A stretch of DNA of 64,000 nucleotides from CADEDH01 sp050330635 (GCA_050330635.1 JBHJNQ010000049.1:59569-123568); one strand, 5' to 3'. Numbered from the stretch's first letter, positions 31,758-41,204 are shown. Numbers and translations: made by a program. The notes: generated from the letters alone by a model not told the origin.

Positions 31758-34565
31758 ATGTCGTCGAACACGTTCACGACCACACCATCCGGAAGGCCGG
31801 GCCACAAGGGGTCTCCGTCGACCGCAGACGACGACGATGGCGGGGCCGTGCCGGCGTGGCATCGGATGGGCGCCGCCGCCGTCATCGAGCACCTCGAGTC
31901 TTCGGTCGACGGGCTGACGACCGACGAGGCCTCGACCCGGCTCGCCCGGGACGGGCGGAACGAGCTCGTCGATAGGGGTTCGACACATCCCCTGAGGATC
32001 GTGTGGGGCCAGATCTCAGCCGTCATGGTGTTGATCCTCATCGGTGCCGCACTGCTGTCGTTGGCCCTGGCCAAGTACCTCGAAGCCGGCGCCATCGGCG
32101 CCATCGTCGTGTTGTTCACGGCCCTGGGATTCCTGCAGGAATACCGGGCGGAACAGGCCATCGCCGCCTTGCGACGCATGTCGGTGCCGACCGTGCGCGT
32201 CAGGCGCGACGGCCGACAGGCCGAGGTGGCGTCGGTGGAGCTGGTCGCCGGCGACGTGATCTCCCTCGAGGCCGGCAGCATCGTCCCTGCCGACCTCCGC
32301 CTCGTCGAGACCGCCAACCTGCGGGTGCTCGAATCGGCGCTCACCGGGGAGTCGGAACCGGTCGACAAGCGGGTCGAACCCGTCGACAGCGACGACGTGG
32401 CGCTCGGCGACCGGTCCTGCATGGCCTACTCCGGCACGCAGGTCAGCTACGGACGGGCGACGGGCGTGGTCGTGGCGACCGGAATGGCCACCGAGCTGGG
32501 GCGGATCGCCTCTCTGCTCCAGGGCGTCGGCCACGACCAGACGCCGCTCCAGGAGCGCCTCGATCGGGTGGGCAAACAGCTCGCCCTGATCGGGCTGGTC
32601 GTGGCCGCCATCGTCGTGGTCATGGGGGCGCTGGCGGGTGAGGCCTTCTCGGATCTCGTCCTCACGGCCATCAGCGTCGCGGTGGCGGTCATTCCCGAGG
32701 GTCTTCCGGCCGTCGTGACCTTCACCTTGGCCATCGGGGCCCAGCGAATGCTCCGCCGTAACTCCCTCATCCGCCGCCTGCCTGCGGTCGAGACCCTCGG
32801 GTCGGTCACGGTCATCTGCTCCGACAAGACCGGCACCCTCACCCAGAACGTCATGACGGTGACAAGGATCGAGACGATCGGCGAGCACCTCGTCGTCGAC
32901 CAGCACGCACCGGAATGGGACGTCGCCCGGTTGGGGTCGGGGGTGGTCATCACCCTGGCCACCGCTGTGCTCTGCAACGACGGCCACCTCGATCTCGCCG
33001 CTGAGGGTGAGCCGGGATCGATGGGCGACCCGACCGAGACCGCTCTCCTCCACGCCGCCCACGAGGCCGGCGTCGATGTCGCCGGGCTGCGGACGACAAT
33101 GGCCCGCCGGAGCGAGATCCCCTTCGACTCCGAACGCAAGCGGATGAGCACCGTGCACGATCCCTTGGGCGGGCGGGTGCCGATGCTGGCCGCCCTCCCC
33201 CAGGACGAGGCCCTGGCCTTCGTCAAGGGCGCGGTCGACGGATTACTCGAGCACACGACCCACCTGTGGGAAGGCGACCGTCGCGTCGCCATGAGCGACG
33301 ACCACCGCCGGCGGGTCTCGTCCGTCAACGACGAGCTGGCCTCCGGAGGCATGCGGGTCTTGGGCATGGCCTATCGCACCCTGCCGGCGGTCGACGCCGA
33401 CGGGGTGGAGTCGGACCTGACCCTCGTCGGGCTGGTCGGCATGATCGACCCGCCCCGCCCCGAGGTGCGCGACGCCGTCGCCACCTGTGAAGGGGCCGGC
33501 ATCAGGGCCGTGATGATCACGGGCGACCATCCACTCACCGCCCAGGCCATCGCCGCCGATCTCGGCATCGGCGACGGCGATCGGGTGCTGACCGGCGCCG
33601 AGCTGTCCCATCTCGACGACGACGAGCTCGACGTCGCCGTCCGCGAGGTGTCGGTCTTCGCCCGCGTCTCACCGGAGCACAAGCTCCGCATCGTCGGCGC
33701 CCTCCAGGCACAGGGCGAGGTGGTGGCCATGACGGGGGACGGCGTCAACGACGCCCCGGCGCTGAAGCGGGCCGACCTCGGGGTTGCCATGGGCATCACG
33801 GGCACCGACGTGTCGAAGGAAGCGGCCGACATGGTGCTGCGCGACGACAACTTCGCCACCATCGTCGCCGCCGTCGAGGAGGGTCGGGTCATCTACGACA
33901 ACCTCCGTCGATTCGTCAGCTTCGCCGTCGCCGGCAACCTGGGCAAGATCATCGTGATGCTCGGCTGGCCGGTGCCCTACCTGATCTCCGGTGGTGACGT
34001 CGACGCCCTGGCCCTCCTGCCGCTCCAGTTGCTGTGGCTCAACCTGATGACCGACGGCTTGCTCGGCCTCTCGATTGGCATGGAGCCGGCGGAACGGGGC
34101 GTGATGCTACGCGCCCCCCACACCCCGGGTGCCAGCCTGTGGGCGGGGGGGCTGGGGCGGCGCACGGCGTGGGTCGGCGCCATGATCGGGGCCGCCGCCC
34201 TCGGTGTCGGCTTCGCCTACAACGAAGCCGGGCGCCCCGAGTGGCAGACGATGATGTTCACCAGCCTGGCGCTCATGCAGGTCTTCCAGGCCCTGGCCAC
34301 GAGGTCACACGTCGACGGGCTGCGAGCCACGGGTGTGGCCTCCAACCCTCTCATGACCGTGATCGCGGCGGTGGTGATCGGGCTGCAGCTCGCCGCCATC
34401 TACACGCCGCTGCGAGGCTTCCTCGACCTCGAGCCGCTCGGGGTGGGCGATCTGGCCATCTGCTTCGGGCTCGGCATCGGCGTGTTGGTGGTGATCGACT
34501 CGGTGAAGGCGGTGACGCGACGGCGCGCCCGCCCTGCGCAGGTCGGCCTTGCCGGTGAGGGCTGA
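31758..34565 (+). CDS. P-type cation-transporting ATPase (SERCA-like, likely Mn2+/Ca2+ export)
   Basis: This 935-residue P2-type ATPase has a cation ATPase N-terminal domain (residues 30-100), the actuator domain with LTGESEPVDK near 200, and the M4 ion-site motif AVIPEGLPAVVTFTLA near 310. The phosphorylation site CSDKTGTLTQN follows near 353 (Asp about 355). The nucleotide domain, the TGDGVNDAPAL hinge near 658, and six C-terminal helices (LLPLQLLWLNLMTDGLLGLS, PAERGVMLRAPH) complete the protein. PEGLP is characteristic of Ca2+/Mn2+ pumps. The yybP-ykoY element upstream suggests that it is induced by manganese and exports it. An AAGG lies before ATG 31758. All catalytic motifs are intact. 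Confidence 0.93.
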   Translation: MSSNTFTTTPSGRPGHKGSPSTADDDDGGAVPAWHRMGAAAVIEHLESSVDGLTTDEASTRLARDGRNELVDRGSTHPLRIVWGQISAVMVLILIGAALLSLALAKYLEAGAIGAIVVLFTALGFLQEYRAEQAIAALRRMSVPTVRVRRDGRQAEVASVELVAGDVISLEAGSIVPADLRLVETANLRVLESALTGESEPVDKRVEPVDSDDVALGDRSCMAYSGTQVSYGRATGVVVATGMATELGRIASLLQGVGHDQTPLQERLDRVGKQLALIGLVVAAIVVVMGALAGEAFSDLVLTAISVAVAVIPEGLPAVVTFTLAIGAQRMLRRNSLIRRLPAVETLGSVTVICSDKTGTLTQNVMTVTRIETIGEHLVVDQHAPEWDVARLGSGVVITLATAVLCNDGHLDLAAEGEPGSMGDPTETALLHAAHEAGVDVAGLRTTMARRSEIPFDSERKRMSTVHDPLGGRVPMLAALPQDEALAFVKGAVDGLLEHTTHLWEGDRRVAMSDDHRRRVSSVNDELASGGMRVLGMAYRTLPAVDADGVESDLTLVGLVGMIDPPRPEVRDAVATCEGAGIRAVMITGDHPLTAQAIAADLGIGDGDRVLTGAELSHLDDDELDVAVREVSVFARVSPEHKLRIVGALQAQGEVVAMTGDGVNDAPALKRADLGVAMGITGTDVSKEAADMVLRDDNFATIVAAVEEGRVIYDNLRRFVSFAVAGNLGKIIVMLGWPVPYLISGGDVDALALLPLQLLWLNLMTDGLLGLSIGMEPAERGVMLRAPHTPGASLWAGGLGRRTAWVGAMIGAAALGVGFAYNEAGRPEWQTMMFTSLALMQVFQALATRSHVDGLRATGVASNPLMTVIAAVVIGLQLAAIYTPLRGFLDLEPLGVGDLAICFGLGIGVLVVIDSVKAVTRRRARPAQVGLAGEG

Positions 34566-34850
34566 CGGAGCCGTCCCACGTAGCCGACGATGTCGGTCTC
34601 CGCCGCGAAGCCGAGCGTGTCGTAGAGCCGGCGGGCGGGGACCCGGTCATGGCACACGGTGAAAACAGACCCGACGCCCCTGCTGCAAGGCGATGAGGTC
34701 GACGACGGACTCCAGCTCGATCTGATCCGGTGCCGTTGCCGCCGGGGTAGGCTCCGCCAGACCGACCGGGAAGGCCCCACCGATGATCCGAGTGGTGACC
34801 GCACTCGCCCGTCACCGGCCCACGGCCACCGTCCACGTCGAACCACCGGC
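34566..34850 (-). pseudogene. GNAT acetyltransferase fragment
   Basis: The minus strand shows the C-terminal GNAT block SVFTVCHDRVPARRLYDTLG followed by FAAETDIVGYVGRLRQ. Before it, in another frame, is ELESVVDLIALQQGRRV. The first two-thirds of the fold, including the acetyl-CoA loop, is missing and the end runs into the P-type ATPase stop region. The fragment is flanked by two intact genes. Confidence 0.55.
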
Positions 34851-36872
34851 CCGCACCGGCGAGACGGACCGGACGGGCCCGCCATCACCGCGAGCGGCGT
34901 AGGGCGAAGCGCCGGGGTCGGCGGGAGGACACAGCCCGATCGTCGACGCCAGCATGCTCAGGATCGAGGCCGACGCCCACGCCTGGGGCGAGCAGGAGCT
35001 CGGATAGGCGACCGGACCGGGCACGACCGAACGCTCGATGCCGGCGAACAGCTCGGGCGGCCGGCCGCCGAAGTGCATGGCCGCGTCGAGAGCCCCGTCG
35101 ACGAAGTGGTCGACGAGGTCGTAACGGCCGGCGCGGGCGGCGCCGGCGATCACCAGGGCCGTGTCGTGGGGCCACACCGACCCGTTGTGGTAGCTGATCG
35201 GGTTGTAGGCGGCGGCGCTCGGCGACAGCGTGCGCAACCCCCATCCGTTCCAGAGACTGCCGTCCTCGGCACAGCGGTCGAGGTAGCGGTCGGCCCGGTC
35301 GGGATCGGTGATGCCGGCCCAGATGGCATGGCCGGGGTTGGTCGTGATGGCGTCGATCTGGTCGCCGCTCGCCGTGAGGGCCAGTACGTAGCTCGACGTC
35401 GGCTCGTGCCAGTAGGCGTCGTTGAAGCGGCTGCGGAGATCGTCGGCCTCGCGCTCGAGCAGCTCGGCGTCGACCCCGGGATCCTCCCTCGAGCGGGCCA
35501 GGGCGGCGGCCCCCGTCAGGGCGGCGTGGGCATAGCCCTGGACCTCGACGAGCGCAATCGGCCCACGGGGCAGGGCGCCGTTGGCATAGGTGATGCCGTC
35601 CCAGGAGTCCTTCCAACCCTGATTGTCCAGTCCGTGTTCGCTGTGGCGCTCGTAGGACACGAAGCCGTGGCTCTGCTGCCGGCGGGCGCCACGAATCCAT
35701 TCCACGGCCGTCACGACGTGCGGCCACAGGTCCGCCAGGTCGCCGTCGTCGATGGCACCCCAGCGGTGGGCGTCGGCCACCACCATGACGAACAGGGGGG
35801 TGGCGTCGACCGTACCGTAGTAGCGCTGTCGCCGGGCGAACGGTCCACTTCCGCCCCGCCGGCGCAGCTCGTGGAGGATACGCCCCGGTTCCTCCTCCGT
35901 CGCCTCATCGTGTCGTCGGCCCTGGAGGGATGCCAGCTCGGCCAGGACACCGCGTACCAGGTCGGGCTCGAAGGGCAACGCCATGGATGACGTGATCAGG
36001 GAATCCCGCCCGAACAGGGTCATGAACCAGGGGGCGCCGGCGGCGACGATGACCCGTTCGGGGTCGCCCGGGTCGAAGATCCGCAGCGACGCCAGGTCGT
36101 GGAGCGCCCGTTCAGCCGTGATCGACCACCGCAAATCGCCGGTGTCGATGGTCAGCGGGTGGGGCTGGTGGGGCATGACCAGTGGGACGGCGGGCTCGTG
36201 GCCCAGGGGAAAGCGGATGCCGGCCGGCTCCCCGTCGAGAACCGGCTCCACGACGAGCTCCACGCCACAGCTCGACCGCGGTGGGCAGGTGAGATCCCAC
36301 CAGAGCGTGCCCTCGCCTTCCCCGTCGGGGAGCGGTGCGGTCTGGATACGGACCTGCATGCGGCCGGTGGCATCCGACTGCAGGTAGCGCTCGCCGTCGG
36401 CCCGGGTGCGCATGTCGGCCAGGGGGGCGGTCGGTTTCCCGGCCTTCACGTCGAAGATGTGGGCGAAGTCGGTGCCGATCTCGACCACGAGCGTACGCTG
36501 CATCGTCGCCCCCGACCAGTTCCGGATCTCGATCGTGTGCCGGGCGCCGCGCCCGATCCACTGCCGGTGGACGTAGATCTCGGCCGGTTCGGCCCGGGTG
36601 GCGACGAAGTCGGGATCGGGCCGGGACACCGACACCGCTTGCAGCGGCGTTGGCAACGCGGTACCGAGGTGTTCCCGGGGGATCGGGTGGCCGTCGATCG
36701 TCACGTCGAAACCGAATCGGGCGACGATGCGAACGTCTTCGAAAACCGTGCCGTCGGCGGTGGCGGAGATCGACCCGTCGGGACGGGCGATCGTGAAGGT
36801 GCGGCCGTTCACCAGCGTGATCCCCGTGGTGCTGCGGGGGGAGCTGGTGTTGAATGGTCCTACCACCGCCAT
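34812..36872 (-). CDS. Glycogen debranching-type amylo-alpha-1,6-glucosidase
   Basis: The 686-residue protein has an N-terminal beta-sandwich domain (TLVNGRTFTIARPDGSIS, ATMQRTLVVEIGTDFAHIFD) and a C-terminal (alpha/alpha)6 barrel. The barrel has GAPWFMTLFGRDSLITSSMA near 300, SHGFVSYERHSEHGLDNQGW with KDSWDG near 440, and NPISYHNGSVWPHDTALVIA near 580. These are the hallmarks of the glycogen-debranching/GH15-like family, and the acidic residues in GRDS and KDSWDG likely act in catalysis. It would remove alpha-1,6 branches from glycogen or act on trehalose-like oligosaccharides. ATG 36872 is used. It is adjacent to a GT4 gene, consistent with storage-glucan metabolism. Confidence 0.85.
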   Translation of the reverse strand: MAVVGPFNTSSPRSTTGITLVNGRTFTIARPDGSISATADGTVFEDVRIVARFGFDVTIDGHPIPREHLGTALPTPLQAVSVSRPDPDFVATRAEPAEIYVHRQWIGRGARHTIEIRNWSGATMQRTLVVEIGTDFAHIFDVKAGKPTAPLADMRTRADGERYLQSDATGRMQVRIQTAPLPDGEGEGTLWWDLTCPPRSSCGVELVVEPVLDGEPAGIRFPLGHEPAVPLVMPHQPHPLTIDTGDLRWSITAERALHDLASLRIFDPGDPERVIVAAGAPWFMTLFGRDSLITSSMALPFEPDLVRGVLAELASLQGRRHDEATEEEPGRILHELRRRGGSGPFARRQRYYGTVDATPLFVMVVADAHRWGAIDDGDLADLWPHVVTAVEWIRGARRQQSHGFVSYERHSEHGLDNQGWKDSWDGITYANGALPRGPIALVEVQGYAHAALTGAAALARSREDPGVDAELLEREADDLRSRFNDAYWHEPTSSYVLALTASGDQIDAITTNPGHAIWAGITDPDRADRYLDRCAEDGSLWNGWGLRTLSPSAAAYNPISYHNGSVWPHDTALVIAGAARAGRYDLVDHFVDGALDAAMHFGGRPPELFAGIERSVVPGPVAYPSSCSPQAWASASILSMLASTIGLCPPADPGASPYAARGDGGPVRSVSPVRAGGSTWTVAVGR

Positions 36873-36962
36873 CTCCCGATCGCCCCGTCCGTCGCCGATG
36901 GCGTCGGACGAGGTATGAGGATCGGAGGCGGTGGGTACAGGCGGGTTTTCTGGGAGGAGCAC

Positions 36963-37184
36963 ATGTCGATCTTCACGATGTCGTGTCCAGGATGCGGTGG
37001 TCCACTGGTGAATGCTCACGCCGAGGCGTGGCGATGCCCACGCTGCGGCTCGACCTACGAGGTGGCGGGCGATCTGCTGCTGCCCCTGGAGTCGCTCGTA
37101 CCCGGCGGTGTCGGCGAGCGGGCGCACACCCCACCGGTTACCTCGGGGAGCTCGCCAGGGGGACGAGCCGTCCCGCCCGGGTGA
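36963..37184 (+). CDS. Small zinc-ribbon protein
   Basis: The 73-residue protein starts at ATG 36963 behind a strong GGGAGGAG. It has two CxxC knuckles, MSCPGCGGPLVNAHAE and WRCPRCGSTYEVAG, and then a flexible glycine/proline tail. This is the pattern of zinc-ribbon domains that bind nucleic acid or proteins. It is divergent from the debranching enzyme (90 bp). Its last 47 nt overlap the end of the GT4 gene in antisense. Specific function is unknown. Confidence 0.75.
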   Translation: MSIFTMSCPGCGGPLVNAHAEAWRCPRCGSTYEVAGDLLLPLESLVPGGVGERAHTPPVTSGSSPGGRAVPPG

Positions 37185-38217
37185 TGTCACGGTAGACCTC
37201 GACATAGCGCCGGGCCATGTTGCGGGCGGTGAAGCGGCGGGCCACCGCCCGGCATGCGGCCGGGTCGAACCCGGCGGCGGTGTCGACGGCAGCCACCATG
37301 TCGTCGAGCGTGTGGCAGATGGTGCCGGAGACGCCGTCTTGCACGACCTCCGGCACCGAGCCCCGGTCGAGGGCGATGACGGGTGTACCGGCCGCCATCG
37401 CCTCCACCATGACCAACCCGAAAGGTTCCGGCCAGTCGATGGGGAACAGGAGGGCGGCGGCGCCGGCCATGAACGACGGTTTGGCGTCCTCGGTCAGCTC
37501 ACCAACGAACTCGACGTCGTTGGCGGCGAAGATGGGGGCGATGGTCTCGTTCCAGTACTCGAGATCCAACGGGTCGATCTTGGCCGCCACCTTCAGCGGC
37601 ATGCCCGCCCGTCGGGCCACCTCCACCGCCCAATCCGGGCGCTTCTCGGGGGTGATCCGACCGACGAAGGCCAGGTAGTCGCCGCCGGGGGAGGTGGGTT
37701 CGGCGAGATAGGCGTCGAGGTCGAGGCCGTTGTAGCACGTCGCCGCCCACGGGAGGTCGAGGTCGACCACCGGGAAACGCTGGTAATCGCTGACCGAGGC
37801 CAGGGACACGTCGCGGTAGCGGGGAAGCAGGGCCCGGACCTCGGGCAGGTCGAGCCGACCGTGCATGGTGAGCAGGGTCGGCGTGCTCGAATCGCGGGCG
37901 AACGGGAGGGTCCAGATGTCGGTGTGAGCGTGGATGACATCGAAGTCTCCGCTGCGGGCGAACACCGACGCCAGCATCTCGAGATGGAGATGGGGGGCGA
38001 TGCGTTCGAGCTCGGACCTCGTCATGTGCAGGCGCAATGGACCCGAGCACATGACCTCGATGTGGGCATCCGATACCGATCCGGCGCTGGCGAAGAGCGT
38101 CACCTCATGGCCGGCGGTCACGAGCTCGTCACAGAGGGCGCCGATGACGCGCTCGGTGCCGCCATAGGCGGCGGGGGGAACGGCCTCGTACAGGGGGGCC
38201 ACCTGTGCGATCCTCAC
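37138..38217 (-). CDS. GT4-family glycosyltransferase
   Basis: The 359-residue GT-B fold enzyme has an N-terminal acceptor domain starting RIAQVAPLYEAVPPAAYGGT (a GG-T loop near residue 20) and DFDVIHAHTDIWTLPFARDS. The donor domain has YLAFVGRITPEKRPDWAVEV, VEFVGELTEDAKPSFMAGAA, and the EX7E motif within PEPFGLVMVEAMAAGTPVIA near 275-295. It probably transfers a hexose from a nucleotide sugar to a lipid, glucan or compatible solute; it resembles sucrose/trehalose-type and mannosyl enzymes. GTG 38217 follows GAAGGAG with good spacing. A 9-bp hairpin lies just upstream of the ribosome-binding site. Confidence 0.87.
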   Translation of the reverse strand: MRIAQVAPLYEAVPPAAYGGTERVIGALCDELVTAGHEVTLFASAGSVSDAHIEVMCSGPLRLHMTRSELERIAPHLHLEMLASVFARSGDFDVIHAHTDIWTLPFARDSSTPTLLTMHGRLDLPEVRALLPRYRDVSLASVSDYQRFPVVDLDLPWAATCYNGLDLDAYLAEPTSPGGDYLAFVGRITPEKRPDWAVEVARRAGMPLKVAAKIDPLDLEYWNETIAPIFAANDVEFVGELTEDAKPSFMAGAAALLFPIDWPEPFGLVMVEAMAAGTPVIALDRGSVPEVVQDGVSGTICHTLDDMVAAVDTAAGFDPAACRAVARRFTARNMARRYVEVYRDITRAGRLVPLASSPR

Positions 38218-38237
38218 ATCGATCTCCTTCTCGCGAG

Positions 38238-38261
38238 GTCCACGGCGGGACTGCCGTGGAC
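38238..38261 (-). promoter_or_regulatory. Hairpin in the leader of the GT4 gene
   Basis: GTCCACGGC (38238-38246) and GCCGTGGAC (38253-38261) pair perfectly over 9 bp with a 6-nt loop, about 10 nt upstream of the GAAGGAG of the glycosyltransferase. The position suits translation control or an RNA-stability element; no T-run follows, so it is not a classic terminator. Confidence 0.5.
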
Positions 38262-38684
38262 TGAACAAGCAATCACCCATCAAGACCAGCGGTACGACGC
38301 CGGTCTGGCGGTGACCCAGAAACAGCGACCATGCGGGATGATCAGCCCGGGTGGGCTACCCGGCGGCACGACACGGCAAACGCAGGCTGGTGGTTGCAGG
38401 GACGATCATAGCCGGCCGGCAACCAGCAGCTGTCCCACAGCGCCAGCGTCGGGGCATCGCTTCGGGAGATGATGACCCGGTGGACACCGCGACGGTGCAC
38501 CCCCTCGGCCCGCTTCCGGAGGGCTCGCTCGTCGCCGTTGAACCGGGCCTATGCCGATTCCGGACGAGCGCACGAGGCGCTCGACGACGAAGCCGCCGCC
38601 GAATCCACCGGTGGCGGGTCGCCGCACCACCGGGTAGGAGGCGACCCGCTCCCGCCGCCCGCCGCCGCTCGCGTACGAGGTCAG
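38262..38684. other. Interval between GT4 leader and SpoIIE phosphatase gene, no gene recognised
   Basis: Both strands were read. A second imperfect hairpin (GACCAGCG / CGCCGGTC, about 38286-38307) lies near the left end. No frame shows a start with ribosome-binding site plus sustained G/C third positions, and no RNA gene is recognisable. Confidence 0.5.
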
Positions 38685-40790
38685 TCAGTGGAGGAGGGCG
38701 GTGATGAGGGCGATGTCGTCGAAACGGTCGTGGCGGCCGGCGAAGTCGCCGACGAGCCGGTCGGCCAGGGACTCGACGACGAGATCGGGGTTCGAGGCGA
38801 GGTAGTCGACGAGTTCGTCGTAGTGGTCATCGATCGTGCCGTCCCGCCGCTCGATGAGCCCGTCGGTGAACAGCACCAGCCTCGTGCCGGCCCGATAGGG
38901 GAGGAACTCGACGGCACGGCGCGCACCGGGAGCGTGCAGCGGTGGGCCCAGGGCCGGCTCGAGGATGCCGACGGAACCGTCAGGGTCGACGATCAACCCG
39001 GGAAGATGCCCTGCGGAGACAGCCGTCAGCGTGCGGCGGATGCTGTCGACGACGACGACGACGACGGTGACGAAGCTCCGGTCGCCTCGCACCGCAAGGA
39101 GCCGCTCGGCCTGCTCGAACAGCGCGTCGAGCGGCGTGTCCAGCAGGAGCAGGTCGGCGACCACCGTGCGGATCTGCGCCATCCGTCCGGCCGCTCTCGG
39201 GTCGTGTCCGACCACGTCCCCCACCACCAGGGCGGTACGGGCATCGTCGATCGTCACTACGTCGTACCAGTCGCCGCCGAAACCGAGGGCGGCACCCGCC
39301 GGCTCGTAGCGAACGGCGAAGTCGGCGGCGGGCACCGAGGCCGGGGTCCCCAGGAGGCTGAGCTGCAGGGTGCGGACGAGATCCACACGCTCCTGGCTCG
39401 AGCGGTTCCGGTCGACGACGTGGGCGATGAGACTGGCCATGGTCTTCAACTGGGGCAGGGGGAACTCGCTGCGCTCCAGGCGGCGGGCCCAGCCGACGAG
39501 CAACACCGCCGCCACCGTGCCATCCCCGATCAGGCACGGCACTGCGGCTGACGCTTCGATGCCGACCACCGGGGGCCCGGGAAAGCGCAGCTCCCTGTCG
39601 CGGGCGTCGGAGACGAGGATCACCTGGCGTGTTCGGGCCGCCATCCCGTAGTCGGTTTTACGGTCGGCGGCGGCGAGGAGAGGTTCGATGGTGCGGACGA
39701 TCTCGGGGCTCGTCAGCACCTTCATGGTGCCCGTGCCGGCCTCCAGCAGCCCGACGACGGCCAGGGCAGCGCCGAAGTAGCCCGTGACGTCGGATCCCAC
39801 GACGGCGGCGATGTCGTCGAGCGTTGTCGTCCGGGCGAGCAGCTCGGTGATGCGGGCCAGCCTTCGGGCTCGGCGGCGGGCGCTGACCTGTTCCGTCACC
39901 TCCTCGATGAACAGCCCGGCCCGGGCGTGGTCGTCCAGCTCCAGCCGGTAGTAGCTGGCCGACCAGGTCCGCTCGACCCCGGGCCGGGCCGGTGTCGAGC
40001 CGGTCACCTCGACCCCGAGAACGGGTTCGCCCGTCTCCAGGACCGACCGGAGCAGCGGTTCCACCACTTCGGCGACCTCGGGCAGGAGGTCGCTCATCCT
40101 GCGGCCGATGTGGTCGTCGATCGAGAGGCCGTTGATCTCGGCCAGCACCTCGTTGACGAGCTCGTAGCGCAGATCCTCGTCGACGAGGGCGAACCCGATC
40201 GGCGCCCGTTCCAGCACGGTGGTCAGCAGCGCTTCCGAGCGGGCGGCGGCAGTGGCCGTCCTGGCGGACCGGATCTGGTCGGTGGCGATCTCCGCCAGCT
40301 GGGCGAGGAGCCCAGTGTCGGCGGCGGACCACGATCGTGGTGCGGTGTCGACGACACAGACCGTGCCGATCACCTCCCCATCACCGTCCCGCAGCGGCAC
40401 CCCCGCCCACGCCAGGACCCCCATCGACTCGATCGAGGGATTGTCGGCCGTGCGTGGGTCCTTCCTGGTGTCGTCGATCAGGAAGGCGTCGTCGAGGCCG
40501 ATGACGTACTGGCAGAACGACTCGCCGACCGGGTTCTGCCGTTGGGCACTGGAGGGATCGACGCCGATGCACGCCTTCCAGAACGATCGGGTGTCGTCGA
40601 CGACGGTGACGAAGCCGAGCGGCGCCCCCAGCAGTCGCGCCGCCAGCGATGCGAGTCGGTCGAAGCCCGGCTCCGGACCTGTGTCCAGCAGGCCCGTGGC
40701 CTCCACCGCCGCCAGCCGACGCCGGTCCGCCACCCGGGCCGCGACGAACGCCGAGAACCGGTCACGGCGTTCCCCATCCCCGATGGTCAT
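38685..40790 (-). CDS. GAF-PAS-GAF-SpoIIE (PP2C-type) serine phosphatase
   Basis: The 701-residue signalling protein has an N-terminal GAF domain (LGAPLGFVTVVDDTRSFWKA, CQYVIGLDDAFLIDDTRKDP, GTVCVVDTAPRSWS, residues 30-175). A PAS domain (LERAPIGFALVDEDLRYELV, 190-310) and a second GAF (320-470) follow. The SpoIIE/PP2C domain has FGGDWYDVVTIDDARTALVV and GDVVGHDPRAA, carrying the metal-binding Asps, plus LVLFTDGLIERRDG and HDRFDDIALITALL. Such RsbU/RsbP-like phosphatases dephosphorylate STAS anti-anti-sigma proteins and so release alternative sigma factors. A STAS protein is encoded divergently at 40854, supporting that role. No membrane segments are seen. Confidence 0.92.
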   Translation of the reverse strand: MTIGDGERRDRFSAFVAARVADRRRLAAVEATGLLDTGPEPGFDRLASLAARLLGAPLGFVTVVDDTRSFWKACIGVDPSSAQRQNPVGESFCQYVIGLDDAFLIDDTRKDPRTADNPSIESMGVLAWAGVPLRDGDGEVIGTVCVVDTAPRSWSAADTGLLAQLAEIATDQIRSARTATAAARSEALLTTVLERAPIGFALVDEDLRYELVNEVLAEINGLSIDDHIGRRMSDLLPEVAEVVEPLLRSVLETGEPVLGVEVTGSTPARPGVERTWSASYYRLELDDHARAGLFIEEVTEQVSARRRARRLARITELLARTTTLDDIAAVVGSDVTGYFGAALAVVGLLEAGTGTMKVLTSPEIVRTIEPLLAAADRKTDYGMAARTRQVILVSDARDRELRFPGPPVVGIEASAAVPCLIGDGTVAAVLLVGWARRLERSEFPLPQLKTMASLIAHVVDRNRSSQERVDLVRTLQLSLLGTPASVPAADFAVRYEPAGAALGFGGDWYDVVTIDDARTALVVGDVVGHDPRAAGRMAQIRTVVADLLLLDTPLDALFEQAERLLAVRGDRSFVTVVVVVVDSIRRTLTAVSAGHLPGLIVDPDGSVGILEPALGPPLHAPGARRAVEFLPYRAGTRLVLFTDGLIERRDGTIDDHYDELVDYLASNPDLVVESLADRLVGDFAGRHDRFDDIALITALLH

Positions 40791-40853
40791 CCGGCGAGAG
40801 TGTAAGGCACGGGCGCAAGGCGTGTCACCGGTGGTGCCACACTACCCCTGCGG

Positions 40854-41204
40854 GTGGTTGTCCATGTCGAGCTTCCCGGTCACACTCGATCCGTGGAGCG
40901 CATCGAGATCGAGCATCGGACAGCTTCGGAGATCGCCGTCGTGGGCGAGATCGACGCCGCCACCAGTGTCGAACTGGCCGCCGCCATCGCGGCGCTGGGG
41001 CCGGACGTACGCCTCGACCTGGCGGGCTGCACCTTCATCGACTCGAGCGGGATCTCACTCCTCGTCGACCTGTGGTACGCCGCCCGGTCGAACCAGGCAA
41101 GGTTGACGCTGGTGGCCCCGAGTCCGCCGGTGCAGCGCTTGCTGGCCATGTGCGGCCTCACCGAGTCGTTCGATATCGAAGCCACCTCCGTAGCGGCCCG
41201 CTGA
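40854..41204 (+). CDS. STAS-domain anti-sigma factor antagonist
   Basis: This 116-residue single STAS domain reads EIAVVGEIDAATSVELAAAI, then VRLDLAGCTFIDSSGISLLV with the phosphorylatable serine in the DSSG loop (near residue 65), then PVQRLLAMCGLTESFDIEAT. In the partner-switching pathway the unphosphorylated form binds an anti-sigma kinase. The divergent SpoIIE phosphatase is the likely activator; no RsbW-type kinase gene is present in the window. The start may be GTG 40854 or GTG 40893; the latter would remove a 13-residue leader not typical of the family. Confidence 0.88.
   Translation: MVVHVELPGHTRSVERIEIEHRTASEIAVVGEIDAATSVELAAAIAALGPDVRLDLAGCTFIDSSGISLLVDLWYAARSNQARLTLVAPSPPVQRLLAMCGLTESFDIEATSVAAR

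Noticed and set aside
40219..41106. Plus-strand frame of 295 codons spanning the phosphatase start and STAS gene
   Set aside because: It is antisense to the GAF domain and out of frame with the STAS domain, has Ser/Arg-rich composition and contains no motif.
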